Of a stretch of 64,000 nt of DNA, positions 37,481-48,349 are shown piece by piece; position 1 is the first letter of the stretch, and every line of letters begins with the position of its first letter. The notes under the pieces were generated by a model. The model saw nothing but the letters and a program-made list of their open reading frames with translations. It searched no databases and was not told the DNA's origin. Source of the DNA: an uncultured Tenacibaculum sp. (lineage in GTDB: Bacteria; Bacteroidota; Bacteroidia; Flavobacteriales; Flavobacteriaceae); NCBI GenBank assembly GCA_947496185.1, contig CANMCD010000004.1:62001-126000 (forward strand), in the 5' to 3' direction. The position numbers and the translations under genes were made by a program.

Positions 37481-38329
37481 ATGAAAAAAACCTTATTATT
37501 AATAGCTGTCTCAGGAATATTATTTTCTTGTGCTTCAACTAAAGAATTAGAAGCTATAAAGGCTAAACATGAAAAAACAAAAGAAGAACTACTTGCAACT
37601 AAAACTAATTTAACAAAGTGTTTGGTTGAAAAAGAACGTTACGAAGAAAAATCTAAATTATTAGAATCGAATGTAGCTGAACTTCGTAAAGACAAAAGTG
37701 AGACACTTAAAAGAGTTGGTGATTTAACAGTACTAACTCAAGGAGCTAACGATAACATTAAAGAAACTTTAGCGCAATTAAGTAAAAAAGATAAATATAT
37801 CAATAAAATTAGAGCCGCTGCTACAAGAAAGGATTCCTTGAATTTAGTAGTAGCTTTTCACTTGAAAAAAGAATTACAACAAGGTATTGACGATCAAGAC
37901 ATCGAAGTAAACGTTGAAAAAACGGTTGTGTTTATCTCGATTTCTGATAAATTATTATTCAAAAGTGGAAGTTATACTATAGGTGATAAAGCATCTAAAG
38001 TATTAGCAAAGGTAGCGACCGTAGTAAACGCTCAACCTGAAATGGATGTAATGATTGAGGGTCATACTGATGATACTCCAGTGGGTAGTAAGTCGTCTAT
38101 TAAAGATAATTGGGATTTAAGTGTAAAGAGATCTACAGCTATTGTTAGAGAGTTACAAAGCAAATACAGTGTTGCTCCAGAACGATTAATTGCTGCTGGT
38201 AGAGGAAGTTTTTTACCTTTGGTTAAGAACGACACTCCACAAAATAGAGCAAAAAACAGACGTACCAAAATCATCATTTTACCACGTTTGAACCAGTTCT
38301 TTGATTTACTTGATCAAAAAGTAGAATAA
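37481..38329 (+). CDS. OmpA-family peptidoglycan-binding lipoprotein
   Basis: The 282-residue protein has a lipoprotein signal (LLLIAVSGILFSC, Cys 17), a coiled-coil region to about residue 120 (KELEAIKAKHEKTKEELLAT), and a C-terminal OmpA domain with LLFKSGSYTIGDKASKVLAK, MDVMIEGHTDDTPVG and RLIAAGRGSFLPLVKNDTPQ, then NRRTKIIILP. The Asp and Arg that bind diaminopimelate are present. It probably tethers the outer membrane to peptidoglycan. It has its own promoter and terminator. Confidence 0.95.
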   Translation: MKKTLLLIAVSGILFSCASTKELEAIKAKHEKTKEELLATKTNLTKCLVEKERYEEKSKLLESNVAELRKDKSETLKRVGDLTVLTQGANDNIKETLAQLSKKDKYINKIRAAATRKDSLNLVVAFHLKKELQQGIDDQDIEVNVEKTVVFISISDKLLFKSGSYTIGDKASKVLAKVATVVNAQPEMDVMIEGHTDDTPVGSKSSIKDNWDLSVKRSTAIVRELQSKYSVAPERLIAAGRGSFLPLVKNDTPQNRAKNRRTKIIILPRLNQFFDLLDQKVE

Positions 38330-38361
38330 TAAACCAAAGTTATTCAACTAAAATATATAAT

Positions 38362-38390
38362 TGGCTGTCTTCTCAGACAGCTTTTTTTTG
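38362..38390 (+). terminator. Intrinsic terminator after OmpA gene
   Basis: GCTGTCT / AGACAGC stem with a short TCTC loop, followed by eight Ts. Confidence 0.92.
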
Positions 38391-38529
38391 TCATAAAAAC
38401 AAAACTACCCCCATCCTAACCTTTCAGGACACAAAACTCATAAACAAAGCATTGACTAACTCTTACACTCCATTTTTGATGTAAAAGTAAGGTTTCATAA
38501 AAACGATATAAATTAAACTCTTACTACAA

Positions 38530-38560
38530 TTTGTGAACCAAATAATTAATTGTACATTTG
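38530..38560 (+). promoter_or_regulatory. Promoter of the ribosomal protein operon
   Basis: TTTG at 38530-38533, a 19-base spacer and TACATTTG at 38553-38560, a full match to the Bacteroidota -33/-7 pattern. Transcription would start near 38566, giving a leader of about 53 bases before rplM. It lies within the TTG-start extension of the frame, which rules that start out. Confidence 0.8.
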
Positions 38561-38618
38561 CAGTCCTTTTTTAAGGATAAATAAATATAATCATTTAACA
38601 AAAACTAATAGTGTAATT

Positions 38619-39074
38619 ATGAGCACATTAAGTTACAAAACAGTATCAGCTAACAAAGCTACAGTAAACAAAGAGTGGGTTTTAGTTGATGCGGACGGGC
38701 AAACTTTGGGTCGTCTAGCTTCTAAAGTAGCTAAGCTAATTAGAGGTAAACACAAAACAAACTACACTCCTCATGTTGATTGTGGAGATAATGTTATTAT
38801 TATCAATGCAGAAAAGATCAACTTGACGGGTAAAAAGTGGACTGACAAGTCTTACATTCGTCACACTGGATATCCTGGTGGACAAAGATCGCTTACTGCC
38901 ACTGAATTATTCGAAAAAGATCCTAGAAGAATCATCGAAAAAGCAGTAAAAGGAATGTTACCAAAAAACAAATTAGGTAGCGCATTATTCAGAAACCTAT
39001 ATGTTTATGTAGGAGGAGAGCACAAACAGGATGCTCAAAACCCTAAAACTATTAACCTTAACGATCTTAAATAA
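38619..39074 (+). CDS. rplM: 50S ribosomal protein L13
   Basis: The protein is 151 residues from ATG 38619 ([20 protein letters not shown]). Family tracts [45 protein letters not shown] and [13 protein letters not shown] are all present. It is an early-assembly large-subunit protein. It overlaps rpsI by one base (TAATG), the universal rplM-rpsI pairing. Confidence 0.98.
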   Translation: MSTLSYKTVSANKATVNKEWVLVDADGQTLGRLASKVAKLIRGKHKTNYTPHVDCGDNVIIINAEKINLTGKKWTDKSYIRHTGYPGGQRSLTATELFEKDPRRIIEKAVKGMLPKNKLGSALFRNLYVYVGGEHKQDAQNPKTINLNDLK

Positions 39075-39460
39075 TGGAGACAGTACACAAAATCGGTAGA
39101 AGAAAAAAAGCGGTTGCTCGTGTTTATGTTTCACAAGGAAGTGGAAATATCACAGTAAACAAAAGAGATTTTAAAAACTACTTTAGCACACCTACTTTAC
39201 AATACAAAGTACAACAACCTTTAATGTTAACTGAGAACCTAGAGTCTTACGACATTAAAGTAAATGTTTATGGAGGTGGTGTAACAGGACAAGCAGAAGC
39301 AATCCGTTTGGCTATTACAAGAGCTTTAGTTACCATCAACGAAGAAAATAAAGCGGTATTAAAACCTGAAGGATTACTTACTCGTGATTCAAGAATGGTT
39401 GAGCGTAAGAAATTCGGTCAGAAGAAAGCACGTAAGAAATTCCAGTTCTCTAAGCGTTAA
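39074..39460 (+). CDS. rpsI: 30S ribosomal protein S9
   Basis: The 128-residue protein starts [19 protein letters not shown] and ends with the basic tail [17 protein letters not shown], whose terminal Lys-Arg reaches the P-site tRNA. The [19 protein letters not shown] block is typical. It is translationally coupled to rplM. Confidence 0.98.
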   Translation: METVHKIGRRKKAVARVYVSQGSGNITVNKRDFKNYFSTPTLQYKVQQPLMLTENLESYDIKVNVYGGGVTGQAEAIRLAITRALVTINEENKAVLKPEGLLTRDSRMVERKKFGQKKARKKFQFSKR

Positions 39461-39584
39461 TCCTTTTGGAAAATTTGGAATTTTTATATTAAAATATTTA
39501 TTAACAAGTTTAGTATCTAAATATTTCAGATGTAAAACACCTACTGAAATATTGTGAAAACAGAACGTAAACACATTTATTAAA

Positions 39585-40340
39585 ATGGCAAACATTCAAG
39601 AATTATTAGAAAACGGAGTACACTTCGGTCACTTAACTAGAAAGTGGAACCCTAATATGGCTCCTTATATTTATACAGAACGTAACGGTGTTCACATCAT
39701 CGATTTGTATAAAACAGCTGCTAAAATTGAAGAAGCTACTAAAGCTTTGCAAAAGATAGCAAACTCAGGACGCAAAATATTATTTGTAGCTACTAAAAAG
39801 CAAGCAAAAGACATCGTTGCTGAAAAAGCAAAATCAGTAAACATGCCTTACATCACTGAAAGATGGCCAGGGGGTATGTTAACGAACTTTGTTACTATCA
39901 GAAAAGCTGTTAAGAAAATGGCAGCCATTGATAGAATGAAACAAGATGGTTCTTTTGATGCTTTATCTAAAAGAGAAAAGTTACAAATCAACCGTCAACG
40001 TGAAAAATTAGAAAAGAACTTAGGTTCAATTTCTGACATGACACGTTTACCAGGAGCATTATTTGTTATTGACGTTAAAAAAGAGCACATCGCTGTTGCT
40101 GAAGCGCAAAAATTAAACATTCCAATTTTTGCTATGGTAGATACCAATTCAGATCCAAGACCTATCGACTTTGTGATCCCTGCAAACGATGATGCTTCAA
40201 AGTCAATTGACAAAGTATTATCTCACGTAACAGATGCTATTGCTGAAGGTTTGGCTGAAAGAAAAGCAGACAAAGAAAGAGCAAAAGCTGAAAAGGAAGC
40301 TAACACTGAAGCTCCAGTAGCTAAAGAAGAAGCTAAATAA
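39585..40340 (+). CDS. rpsB: 30S ribosomal protein S2
   Basis: The 251-residue protein has ENGVHFGHLTRKWNPNM near the start, FVATKKQAKDIVAEKA, ERWPGGMLTNFVTIRK and PGALFVIDVKKEHIAVAEAQ. It ends in a charged Lys/Glu/Ala tail. A 124-base spacer separates it from rpsI. It is the partner of tsf downstream, although a terminator-like hairpin lies between them. Confidence 0.98.
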   Translation: MANIQELLENGVHFGHLTRKWNPNMAPYIYTERNGVHIIDLYKTAAKIEEATKALQKIANSGRKILFVATKKQAKDIVAEKAKSVNMPYITERWPGGMLTNFVTIRKAVKKMAAIDRMKQDGSFDALSKREKLQINRQREKLEKNLGSISDMTRLPGALFVIDVKKEHIAVAEAQKLNIPIFAMVDTNSDPRPIDFVIPANDDASKSIDKVLSHVTDAIAEGLAERKADKERAKAEKEANTEAPVAKEEAK

Positions 40341-40349
40341 AGAATATAC

Positions 40350-40386
40350 AAAGGTTTCAAAATAATTGAAACCTTTGGTTTTTATA
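40350..40386 (+). terminator. Terminator or attenuator between rpsB and tsf
   Basis: AAAGGTTTCAA pairs with TTGAAACCTTT over a 5-base loop, then GGTTTTTA. It may lower, rather than abolish, read-through into tsf. Confidence 0.8.
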
Positions 40387-40429
40387 CCTTATAAACAATA
40401 ATATTTACCATTAAAAAACTACGATAGAA

Positions 40430-41398
40430 ATGTCAGTAAAAATAAGCGCTGCAGACGTAAAAAAATTAAGAGAGACTACCGGAGCTGGAATGATGGATTG
40501 TAAGAAAGCATTGGTAGAGTCTGAAGGTGATTTCGATAAAGCTATTGAAATTTTACGTAAAAAAGGACAAAAAATCGCTGCTAAAAGAGCAGATCGTGAG
40601 TCTACTGAAGGTGTAGCTATTACAAAAATTAGTGAAGATAACACTTTTGGTGTTGCAATTGTATTAGCTTGTGAAACAGACTTCGTTGCCAAAAACGAAT
40701 CTTACAAGCAATTGGCTTCTGAATTTGTTGATATAGCTTTTAACTGTAAAACTAAAGAAGAATTTTTAGCGGCTGATTTTGGAGGTATTACTGTTGCTGA
40801 AAAATTAATCGAGCAAACAGGAGTTATCGGAGAAAAAATCGACATTACTTCTTTTGAAAGAGTAGAAGCACCTTATGTTGGAGCGTATACACATGTTGGT
40901 AAAATTGCTGCTATCGTTGGTTTGACATCAGCTGTTAACAAAGCAGATGTTTTAACTAAAGATTTAGCGATGCAAGCTGCTTCAATGGGCGCAACAACTT
41001 TATCTTATAAAGATTTTGACCCTGCTTATGTTGCTTCTGAAACAGAAGCTCGTATTGCTGCGATTGTAAAAGACAATGAAGAATTGGTTCGTTTAGGTAA
41101 AACCTTAAAAAATGTTCCTCAATTCGTATCTAGATTACAGTTGACTGATGAAGCTTTAGCTAAAGCTGAAGAAGCTGCCAAAGAGCAATTAAAATCTGAA
41201 GGAAAACCAGAAAAGATTTGGGATAAAATCTTACCAGGTAAAATGGAAAGGTTTATTTCTGACAATACTACATTAGATCAAGAACAAGCGTTATTAGATC
41301 AAAAATTCATCAAAGACGAAAAGAAAACTGTTGCAGAATATGTTCAGTCTTATGGTGAAGTAGAAGTTAAAAGTTTCGTAAGAGTTACTTTAGGGTAA
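40430..41398 (+). CDS. tsf: Elongation factor Ts
   Basis: The 322-residue protein starts with the UBA-like domain (KKLRETTGAGMMDCKKALVE), followed by VALVLACETDFVAKNE-type core here read as AIVLACETDFVAKNE. It has the helical insert of longer Bacteroidota EF-Ts forms and ends EVEVKSFVRVTLG. It exchanges GDP for GTP on EF-Tu. A terminator follows. Confidence 0.97.
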   Translation: MSVKISAADVKKLRETTGAGMMDCKKALVESEGDFDKAIEILRKKGQKIAAKRADRESTEGVAITKISEDNTFGVAIVLACETDFVAKNESYKQLASEFVDIAFNCKTKEEFLAADFGGITVAEKLIEQTGVIGEKIDITSFERVEAPYVGAYTHVGKIAAIVGLTSAVNKADVLTKDLAMQAASMGATTLSYKDFDPAYVASETEARIAAIVKDNEELVRLGKTLKNVPQFVSRLQLTDEALAKAEEAAKEQLKSEGKPEKIWDKILPGKMERFISDNTTLDQEQALLDQKFIKDEKKTVAEYVQSYGEVEVKSFVRVTLG

Positions 41399-41422
41399 AA
41401 CTTACTTTTCATAGCACAAATT

Positions 41423-41450
41423 AAACCATCCAATAGGATGGTTTTTTTGT
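41423..41450 (+). terminator. Intrinsic terminator after tsf
   Basis: AAACCATCC / GGATGGTTT perfect stem with an AATA loop and a run of seven Ts. Confidence 0.93.
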
Positions 41451-41483
41451 AGATGGAAAAGTATAATCAAAAAAAATTATTAA

Positions 41484-42218
<735 letters not shown>

Positions 42219-42265
42219 AAAAACACTTCTAACAAATAGTTAAGAGGTCTTTAAATACATATAAA

Positions 42266-42820
42266 ATGAACGAAGAGATTGATTTTATTATAGATACTGC
42301 CAAAAAGGCAATGACAAAAGCAATAGATCACCTAGTAAAAGAATTGAGAAGCATTAGAGCTGGTAAAGCGTCTCCAGCTATGTTAACCAATGTAAATGTG
42401 GATTACTACGGTTCTTCAACTCCTCTTAGTCAAGTTGCAAATGTTAATACTCCTGATGCAAGAACTATTTCTATTCAACCTTGGGAAAAGAACATGTTAC
42501 AAGAAATAGAAAAGGCTATCATGCTTGCAAATATTGGCTTCAATCCAATGAATAATGGAGAAAACATCATAATCAATGTACCTCCCTTAACAGAAGAGAG
42601 ACGTAAAGACTTAGTTAAACAGTCGAAAGCAGAAGCAGAACATGCTAAGGTAGGGGTTCGAAATGCCCGTAAAGAAGCCAACAATGATATTAAAAAAACA
42701 GAGGTTTCTGATGATATGAAAAAAAATGCTGAAGCAGATATTCAAACATTGACAGATCACTATGTAAAAAAGATTGAGGAAAAACTAGCTGTAAAAGAAA
42801 AAGAAATAATGACCGTATAA
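42266..42820 (+). CDS. frr: Ribosome recycling factor
   Basis: The 184-residue protein has the RRF core HLVKELRSIRAGKASPAML, VNVDYYGSSTPLSQVANVN, PPLTEERRKDLVKQSKAEAE and VRNARKEANNDIKK. It splits post-termination ribosomes together with EF-G. Its place after pyrH is the usual order. Confidence 0.98.
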   Translation: MNEEIDFIIDTAKKAMTKAIDHLVKELRSIRAGKASPAMLTNVNVDYYGSSTPLSQVANVNTPDARTISIQPWEKNMLQEIEKAIMLANIGFNPMNNGENIIINVPPLTEERRKDLVKQSKAEAEHAKVGVRNARKEANNDIKKTEVSDDMKKNAEADIQTLTDHYVKKIEEKLAVKEKEIMTV

Positions 42821-42842
42821 TTTATAATCGTTATATACTTCC

Positions 42843-42873
42843 AAAAGAGTGTTTTTAAACACTCTTTTTTTTC
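42843..42873 (+). terminator. Intrinsic terminator after frr
   Basis: AAAGAGTGTTT / AAACACTCTTT stem with a minimal TT loop and a T-run. Confidence 0.92.
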
Positions 42874-42894
42874 TTATTATTTGACTCATTTACC

Positions 42895-42902
42895 TACCTT
42901 TG
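42895..42902 (+). promoter_or_regulatory. -7 box for the MMPL transporter
   Basis: Exact TACCTTTG ending 16 bases before ATG 42918. The TTG start that would lengthen the gene to 42900 lies in this box. Confidence 0.5.
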
Positions 42903-42917
42903 CAAAAATTTTTTTGG

Positions 42918-45281
42918 ATGACTATTTGGACAAAAATCGCAGGCCTAGTTCTCAGAGGCCGTTACCTAGTTTTAGTTCTTATCGCTGTTATTACTGGCTT
43001 ATTAGTCACCCAAACTAAGTATATGCGATTTTCCTATACAGAGGCAAATCTTCTTCCTTCAGACCATGAAGCCAATATTGAATATAATAAATTTTTAGAA
43101 ATTTTTGGCGAAGAAGGCAATCTAATTATACTTGGTGTGAAGGATAGTACCATCTTTTCTCTACCCAAATTTAATGCATGGAATCAATTAACTAAATCAT
43201 TAGATAGTGCTTCACAAGTTGATTTTACCGTATCTATTGCCGATGTACAAAAATTAAAGGCAGATAGAAAAAAGCGGAAATTCATTGTAGAACCTCTATT
43301 TAAAAAACCACCTAAAGACGAAAAAGAGATTGTTGCTATTAAAGAACAGCTATTCGAAAAACTTCCTTTTTACGAAAACTTATTATATAACGACAAAGGC
43401 GTATTACAAACAGCCATTTATTTAAAGAAAGATATTATAAACACGCCAGCTAGGGCAAATTTTATATTAGATATTTTAGAACCTAAAATAAAAGCATTTA
43501 ACAAACAACATAACATTAATGTTCGGGTATCTGGGATGCCTTATATAAGAACCCTAAACTCGATGAATATCACCAATGAAATGGGGATTTTTGTCGCTGG
43601 TGCTCTTCTTATTACCGCTTTAATATTTTTCTTTTTCTTTCGATCATTCAGGGCTACATTCATAACATTAGCTGTCGTTGGTATTGGTGTTGTTTGGGCA
43701 TTTGGATTTATAGGATGGTTCCGCTATGAAATCACGATCCTTTCCGCTTTAATTCCACCATTAATAATCGTAATTGGGGTACCTAATGCTGTTTTCCTTA
43801 TCAATAAATACCAGCAAGAAATAAAAAAACACGGAAATCAAGCCAAATCATTACAACGTGTAATTTCAAAAATTGGTAATGCGACTTTAATGACCAACAT
43901 TACTACAGCTTCTGGGTTTGCGACTTTTGTTTTTGTAAAAAGTAAACTATTACGTGAATTCGGAATTTTAGCTTCTGTAAACATCATTAGTATTTTTATC
44001 ATTGCACTATTGATCATTCCGATTATATATAGCTTTATGCCTCTACCTGAGAAAAAACACTTAGGGCATTTGGAAAAAAGATGGGTAGAAAATGTCGTTA
44101 ATTGGATGGAACATGCTGTTAAATCGCACCGTATTACCGTGTATATTACAACTGTAGTCGTTATCATTCTTAGTATGATTGGACTATATCAAATACGTGT
44201 TTCTGGAAGTTTGATAGAAGACATGCCCAAAGGAAAACAGTTTTATAAAGACATTAAATTCTTTGAAAAAGAGTTTGGTGGTATTATGCCGTTAGAAATC
44301 CTTATCGATACCAAAAAAGAAAAAGGGGTATTAAAACTTTCGACGCTTAAAAGAATTGAAAAATTAAACGAAACCATAGAAACTTTTCCTGAGTTATCGA
44401 AACCGATTTCAATAACCAATTTAGTTAAGTATTCGAAACAAGCCTACTATAAAGGAAATCCAAAATACTACCAATTACCTACTTCACAGGAAAAGAATTA
44501 TATTTTTGCCTATACAAAGAACTCTAGTAATAATACTGGAATGCTTAAGAACTTCGTAGATTCGACAGGTAGGTATGTTCGAATAACTACCTTTATGAAG
44601 GACATCGGCACAGAGAAAATGGATATTATTCAAGATCGATTACAAGCCGTCATCAAACGTCAATTTCCAAAAGAAAAGTTCAATGTTTCTTTGACTGGTA
44701 AAGCTTTAGTGTTTTTAAAAGGGACAAACTACCTAATCAAAAACCTTGTCATCTCTTTATCACTTGCCATTTTATTAATATCTGTATTCATGGCTTGGAT
44801 GTTTAGATCACCTCAGATGATTTTAATATCCTTAATTCCTAACATGCTTCCTCTATTAATTACAGCAGGGTTGATGGGCTTTTTTGATATTCCAATAAAA
44901 CCTTCTACAATATTAGTTTTTAGTATTGCATTCGGAATTTCTGTAGATGACACCATACACTTTTTAGCAAAATACCGCCAAGAACTTTTAGCCAATAATT
45001 GGAAAATAAAACCTGCTGTATATGCTGCGCTTAAAGAAACTGGAGTCAGTATGTTTTACACTTCAATTGTATTATTCTTTGGCTTTTTAGTCTTTACAAT
45101 TTCGAGTTTTGGAGGCACCATTGCACTGGGTGGCTTGGTATCCGTTACCCTTTTGTTAGCGATGATATCAAACTTGGTATTACTTCCTTCATTGCTACTC
45201 TCCTTTGAAAAAAAGATAGCCAATAAAAAAGTATTAAAAGAAACTAACTTTAAAATATTACCACCAAAAGAAGATAAATAA
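42918..45281 (+). CDS. MMPL/RND-family transporter
   Basis: The protein is 787 residues from ATG 42918 (MTIWTKIAGLVLRGRYLVLV). It has the RND plan: a first TM, a large periplasmic loop, five grouped TMs (VAGALLITALIFFFFFRSF to FIIALLIIPIIYSFMPLP), then a repeat of TM, loop and five TMs ending VTLLLAMISNLVLLPSLLLS. An acidic pair in ISVDDTIHFL in the second half is the expected proton-relay position. Such exporters carry lipids, hopanoids or hydrophobic compounds. No membrane-fusion or TolC partner is nearby, which fits an MMPL/HpnN-like role rather than a tripartite pump. Confidence 0.9.
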   Translation: MTIWTKIAGLVLRGRYLVLVLIAVITGLLVTQTKYMRFSYTEANLLPSDHEANIEYNKFLEIFGEEGNLIILGVKDSTIFSLPKFNAWNQLTKSLDSASQVDFTVSIADVQKLKADRKKRKFIVEPLFKKPPKDEKEIVAIKEQLFEKLPFYENLLYNDKGVLQTAIYLKKDIINTPARANFILDILEPKIKAFNKQHNINVRVSGMPYIRTLNSMNITNEMGIFVAGALLITALIFFFFFRSFRATFITLAVVGIGVVWAFGFIGWFRYEITILSALIPPLIIVIGVPNAVFLINKYQQEIKKHGNQAKSLQRVISKIGNATLMTNITTASGFATFVFVKSKLLREFGILASVNIISIFIIALLIIPIIYSFMPLPEKKHLGHLEKRWVENVVNWMEHAVKSHRITVYITTVVVIILSMIGLYQIRVSGSLIEDMPKGKQFYKDIKFFEKEFGGIMPLEILIDTKKEKGVLKLSTLKRIEKLNETIETFPELSKPISITNLVKYSKQAYYKGNPKYYQLPTSQEKNYIFAYTKNSSNNTGMLKNFVDSTGRYVRITTFMKDIGTEKMDIIQDRLQAVIKRQFPKEKFNVSLTGKALVFLKGTNYLIKNLVISLSLAILLISVFMAWMFRSPQMILISLIPNMLPLLITAGLMGFFDIPIKPSTILVFSIAFGISVDDTIHFLAKYRQELLANNWKIKPAVYAALKETGVSMFYTSIVLFFGFLVFTISSFGGTIALGGLVSVTLLLAMISNLVLLPSLLLSFEKKIANKKVLKETNFKILPPKEDK

Positions 45282-45311
45282 GTCCATCATAATTATAAAG
45301 TACTGTTAACA

Positions 45312-45342
45312 TTGTTCATTTAGTATCAAAAAAGTATCTTTG
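45312..45342 (+). promoter_or_regulatory. Promoter of asnS
   Basis: TTG 45312-45314, a 20-base spacer and TATCTTTG 45335-45342, both matching consensus. The ATG is at 45375. Confidence 0.75.
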
Positions 45343-45374
45343 CGTGTTTTTATTCAAGAATATTACAAAAAATA

Positions 45375-46808
45375 ATGAACAGAAGTAGCGTAAAAGAACT
45401 ATTACAGTCAGATAATTTTTTACAAGAAGTACATGTAAAAGGATGGGTTAGAACTTTTAGGAGCAATCGTTTTATTGCTTTAAATGATGGTTCTACAATA
45501 AATAATATTCAATGTGTAGTTGACTTCGAGAATACTGATGAAGATTTATTAAAACGTATTACTACTGGAGCAGCATTGAGTATAATAGGTACCTTAACTG
45601 AAAGTCAAGGTAAAGGGCAAAAAGTAGAAATTAATGTAACTGATATTGATGTTTTAGGAGACTCTAATCCTGATGAATATCCTATTCAACCCAAAAAACA
45701 TAGTTTCGAATTTTTACGTGAAAATGCGCATTTACGTGTAAGAACAAATACTTTTAGTGCCGTTATGCGTTTACGATCAGCTTTATCGTTTGCTGTTCAC
45801 CAATACTTTCAACAAAACGGTTTTTACTATGTAAACACACCTATAATTACAGGTTCTGATGCTGAAGGTGCTGGTGAAATGTTTAAGGTTACTAATTTTG
45901 AAGCAAATAAAGCTCCTGTCACTGAAGATGGAACGATCGATTATAGTCAGGATTTTTTCGGTAAAGAAACCAATTTAACCGTATCAGGACAATTAGAAGC
46001 AGAAACCTATGCTATGGCATTAGGTAAGGTATATACTTTTGGACCTACTTTTAGAGCTGAAAACTCAAATACTACTAGACATTTGGCTGAATTCTGGATG
46101 ATTGAACCTGAGGTTGCTTTTAATGATCTAGATGCCAATATGGATTTATCTGAAGATTTTATAAAATCTGTATTGGGGTATGTTTTAGAAAATTGTCAAG
46201 ATGATTTACAGTTTCTAGACAACAGATTAGCACAAGAAGAGAAAACAAAACCACAGGCACAAAGAAGTGATATGTCATTACTTGAAAGACTTCGTTTTGT
46301 TGTTGATAATAATTTCAAAAGAGTTTCTTATACTGAAGCTATTGAAATTCTACGCAATTCTAAACCTAATAAAAAGAAAAAATTCCAGTTTCCAATTGAA
46401 GAGTGGGGTGCAGATCTACAATCAGAGCATGAACGTTATCTAGTTGAAAAACATTTCAAATGCCCTGTAATACTATTTGACTATCCTGCTAGCATCAAAG
46501 CATTTTATATGCGCTTAAATGAAGATGGAAAAACCGTTCGTGCAATGGATGTTTTATTTCCAGGTATCGGAGAAATGGTAGGAGGTTCTCAAAGAGAAGA
46601 GCGTTTGGAGGTCTTAAAAGAGAAAATGACCGCTCTTGGAATAGAAGAGAAAGAATTATGGTGGTATCTTGATACTAGAAAATTTGGAACGGCTGTCCAT
46701 TCTGGATTTGGATTAGGATTTGAACGCTTGGTTTTATTCGTTACTGGAATGAGTAATATTAGAGATGTAATTCCTTTTCCTAGGACACCACAAAACGCAG
46801 AATTTTAA
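45375..46808 (+). CDS. asnS: Asparagine--tRNA ligase
   Basis: The 477-residue protein has an N-terminal OB anticodon-binding domain ([20 protein letters not shown]) and class II catalytic motifs: motif 2 in [20 protein letters not shown] and motif 3 in [20 protein letters not shown]. The ending [15 protein letters not shown] is typical. It charges tRNA-Asn directly. A strong terminator separates it from rpoN. Confidence 0.98.
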   Translation: MNRSSVKELLQSDNFLQEVHVKGWVRTFRSNRFIALNDGSTINNIQCVVDFENTDEDLLKRITTGAALSIIGTLTESQGKGQKVEINVTDIDVLGDSNPDEYPIQPKKHSFEFLRENAHLRVRTNTFSAVMRLRSALSFAVHQYFQQNGFYYVNTPIITGSDAEGAGEMFKVTNFEANKAPVTEDGTIDYSQDFFGKETNLTVSGQLEAETYAMALGKVYTFGPTFRAENSNTTRHLAEFWMIEPEVAFNDLDANMDLSEDFIKSVLGYVLENCQDDLQFLDNRLAQEEKTKPQAQRSDMSLLERLRFVVDNNFKRVSYTEAIEILRNSKPNKKKKFQFPIEEWGADLQSEHERYLVEKHFKCPVILFDYPASIKAFYMRLNEDGKTVRAMDVLFPGIGEMVGGSQREERLEVLKEKMTALGIEEKELWWYLDTRKFGTAVHSGFGLGFERLVLFVTGMSNIRDVIPFPRTPQNAEF

Positions 46809-46831
46809 AATTTATTAAAACTTTCATAACT

Positions 46832-46869
46832 TATCGCCGTTCTAAATTAGAATGGCGATTTTATTTTCC
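46832..46869 (+). terminator. Intrinsic terminator after asnS
   Basis: ATCGCC.TTCTA and TAGAA.GGCGAT pair with one mismatch over a 3-base loop, followed by TTTTATTTT. Confidence 0.9.
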
Positions 46870-46878
46870 CTTAATTTA

Positions 46879-46886
46879 TATCTTTG
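46879..46886 (+). promoter_or_regulatory. -7 box directly before rpoN start
   Basis: Exact TATCTTTG ends 5 bases before ATG 46892, so the transcript would have almost no leader. No clear -33 TTG is seen. Confidence 0.45.
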
Positions 46887-46891
46887 TATAT

Positions 46892-48349
46892 ATGCTTAAA
46901 CAAGGTTTACATCAAAAATTATTACAAAAGTTATCTCCTCAACAAATACAGTTGATGAAACTTATTCAATTGCCTACACAAGCTTTTGAAGAGCGATTAA
47001 AACAGGAAATTGAAGAAAACCCTGCCTTAAATACTGGTAAAGAAGAAGTAGATACTTTTGATGATACATTAGCTAATGATAATGATTATGACGCAGGAAA
47101 TGAGAATACTGAAAATCAAGACATCAATATTGATGACTATTTAAGTGATGATGATTACCCTAGTTATAAAACGCAAGTAAGTAATTATTCTTCAGAAGAC
47201 GAAAAAGAAGTTCCCTATGCAGCAGGTACTACTTTTCACCAATACCTAAAAAACCAATTGAATACCTATAGAATTAATGAAGAAGATAAGATTATTGCTG
47301 AATTTTTAGTTGGTAGTATTGACGATAGTGGTTATATAAGAAGGGATATTATTGATATTGTAGATGATTTAGCCTTCACACAAAATGTATATACAACAGA
47401 AGAAAAAGTAGTTGAGATTTTAAGAAAAATTGTCCAAAACCTCGACCCAATTGGTGTGGGCGCCTTAAACCTTAAAGAGTGCTTGGTTATTCAACTAAAA
47501 GCCAAAACGGAGAACGAAGAGAGGGTCCTTGCTATTTCGATACTTGAAGATGCCTTCGACCATTTTGTAAAAAAACACTACAAAAAACTAATAGACAAAT
47601 TTTCAATTACGGAAGAAACGTTAAAAGGCGCGATATCTGAAATAGAAAAATTAAACCCAAAACCTGGGAGCTCTTATGCTGGAAATAATAAAATAGCGGA
47701 ACAAATCGTACCTGATTTTACCATAAGAATAATAGATGGAGTATTGGATCTGACCTTAAATTCAAGAAATGCCCCTGAATTGCATATTTCAAGAGAATAT
47801 AACGATATGCTGAGAGGATATCAGGATGCTAAAGACAAAAGTAAAGCCCAAAAAGATGCTGTTTTATTTATAAAACAAAAGCTTGATGCGGCAAAATGGT
47901 TTATTGATGCAATTAAACAACGACAACAAACCTTATTAATCACCATGAGTGCAATCATGGAATATCAAGAAGAATATTTTTTAACAGGTGATGAGCGAAA
48001 ATTGAAGCCCATGATCTTAAAAGATGTGGCTGATAAAATTGAAATGGATGTCTCAACAGTATCAAGAGTTGCCAATAGTAAATACGTTTCTACACCTTAT
48101 GGCACAAAATTAATAAAAGTACTGTTCTCTGAATCTATGAAAAACAATCAGGGAGAAGATGTCTCTACTCGAGAAATTAAAAAGATATTAGAAAATGTAA
48201 TCGCTGACGAAGACAAACGTAAGCCTCTTACAGATGAAAAGCTATCTAAAATACTAAAAGAAAAAGGATATCCTATAGCAAGAAGAACCGTATCAAAATA
48301 TAGAGAGCAGCTAGAAATCCCTGTAGCTCGATTAAGAAAACAAATTTAA
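46892..48349 (+). CDS. rpoN: RNA polymerase sigma-54 factor
   Basis: The 485-residue protein has the Gln/Leu-rich region I (LKQGLHQKLLQKLSPQQIQL), an acidic region II (about 50-100), the core-binding and HTH part with DVADKIEMDVSTVSRVANSK, and the RpoN box ARRTVSKYR at 463-471. It directs transcription from -24/-12 promoters with enhancer-binding ATPases, none of which is in this window. The stop overlaps the next start (TAATG). Confidence 0.97.
   Translation: MLKQGLHQKLLQKLSPQQIQLMKLIQLPTQAFEERLKQEIEENPALNTGKEEVDTFDDTLANDNDYDAGNENTENQDINIDDYLSDDDYPSYKTQVSNYSSEDEKEVPYAAGTTFHQYLKNQLNTYRINEEDKIIAEFLVGSIDDSGYIRRDIIDIVDDLAFTQNVYTTEEKVVEILRKIVQNLDPIGVGALNLKECLVIQLKAKTENEERVLAISILEDAFDHFVKKHYKKLIDKFSITEETLKGAISEIEKLNPKPGSSYAGNNKIAEQIVPDFTIRIIDGVLDLTLNSRNAPELHISREYNDMLRGYQDAKDKSKAQKDAVLFIKQKLDAAKWFIDAIKQRQQTLLITMSAIMEYQEEYFLTGDERKLKPMILKDVADKIEMDVSTVSRVANSKYVSTPYGTKLIKVLFSESMKNNQGEDVSTREIKKILENVIADEDKRKPLTDEKLSKILKEKGYPIARRTVSKYREQLEIPVARLRKQI

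Noticed and set aside
38550-38618. TTG-start extension of rplM
   Set aside because: It covers the -7 box of the operon promoter, and the extra residues are unlike L13.
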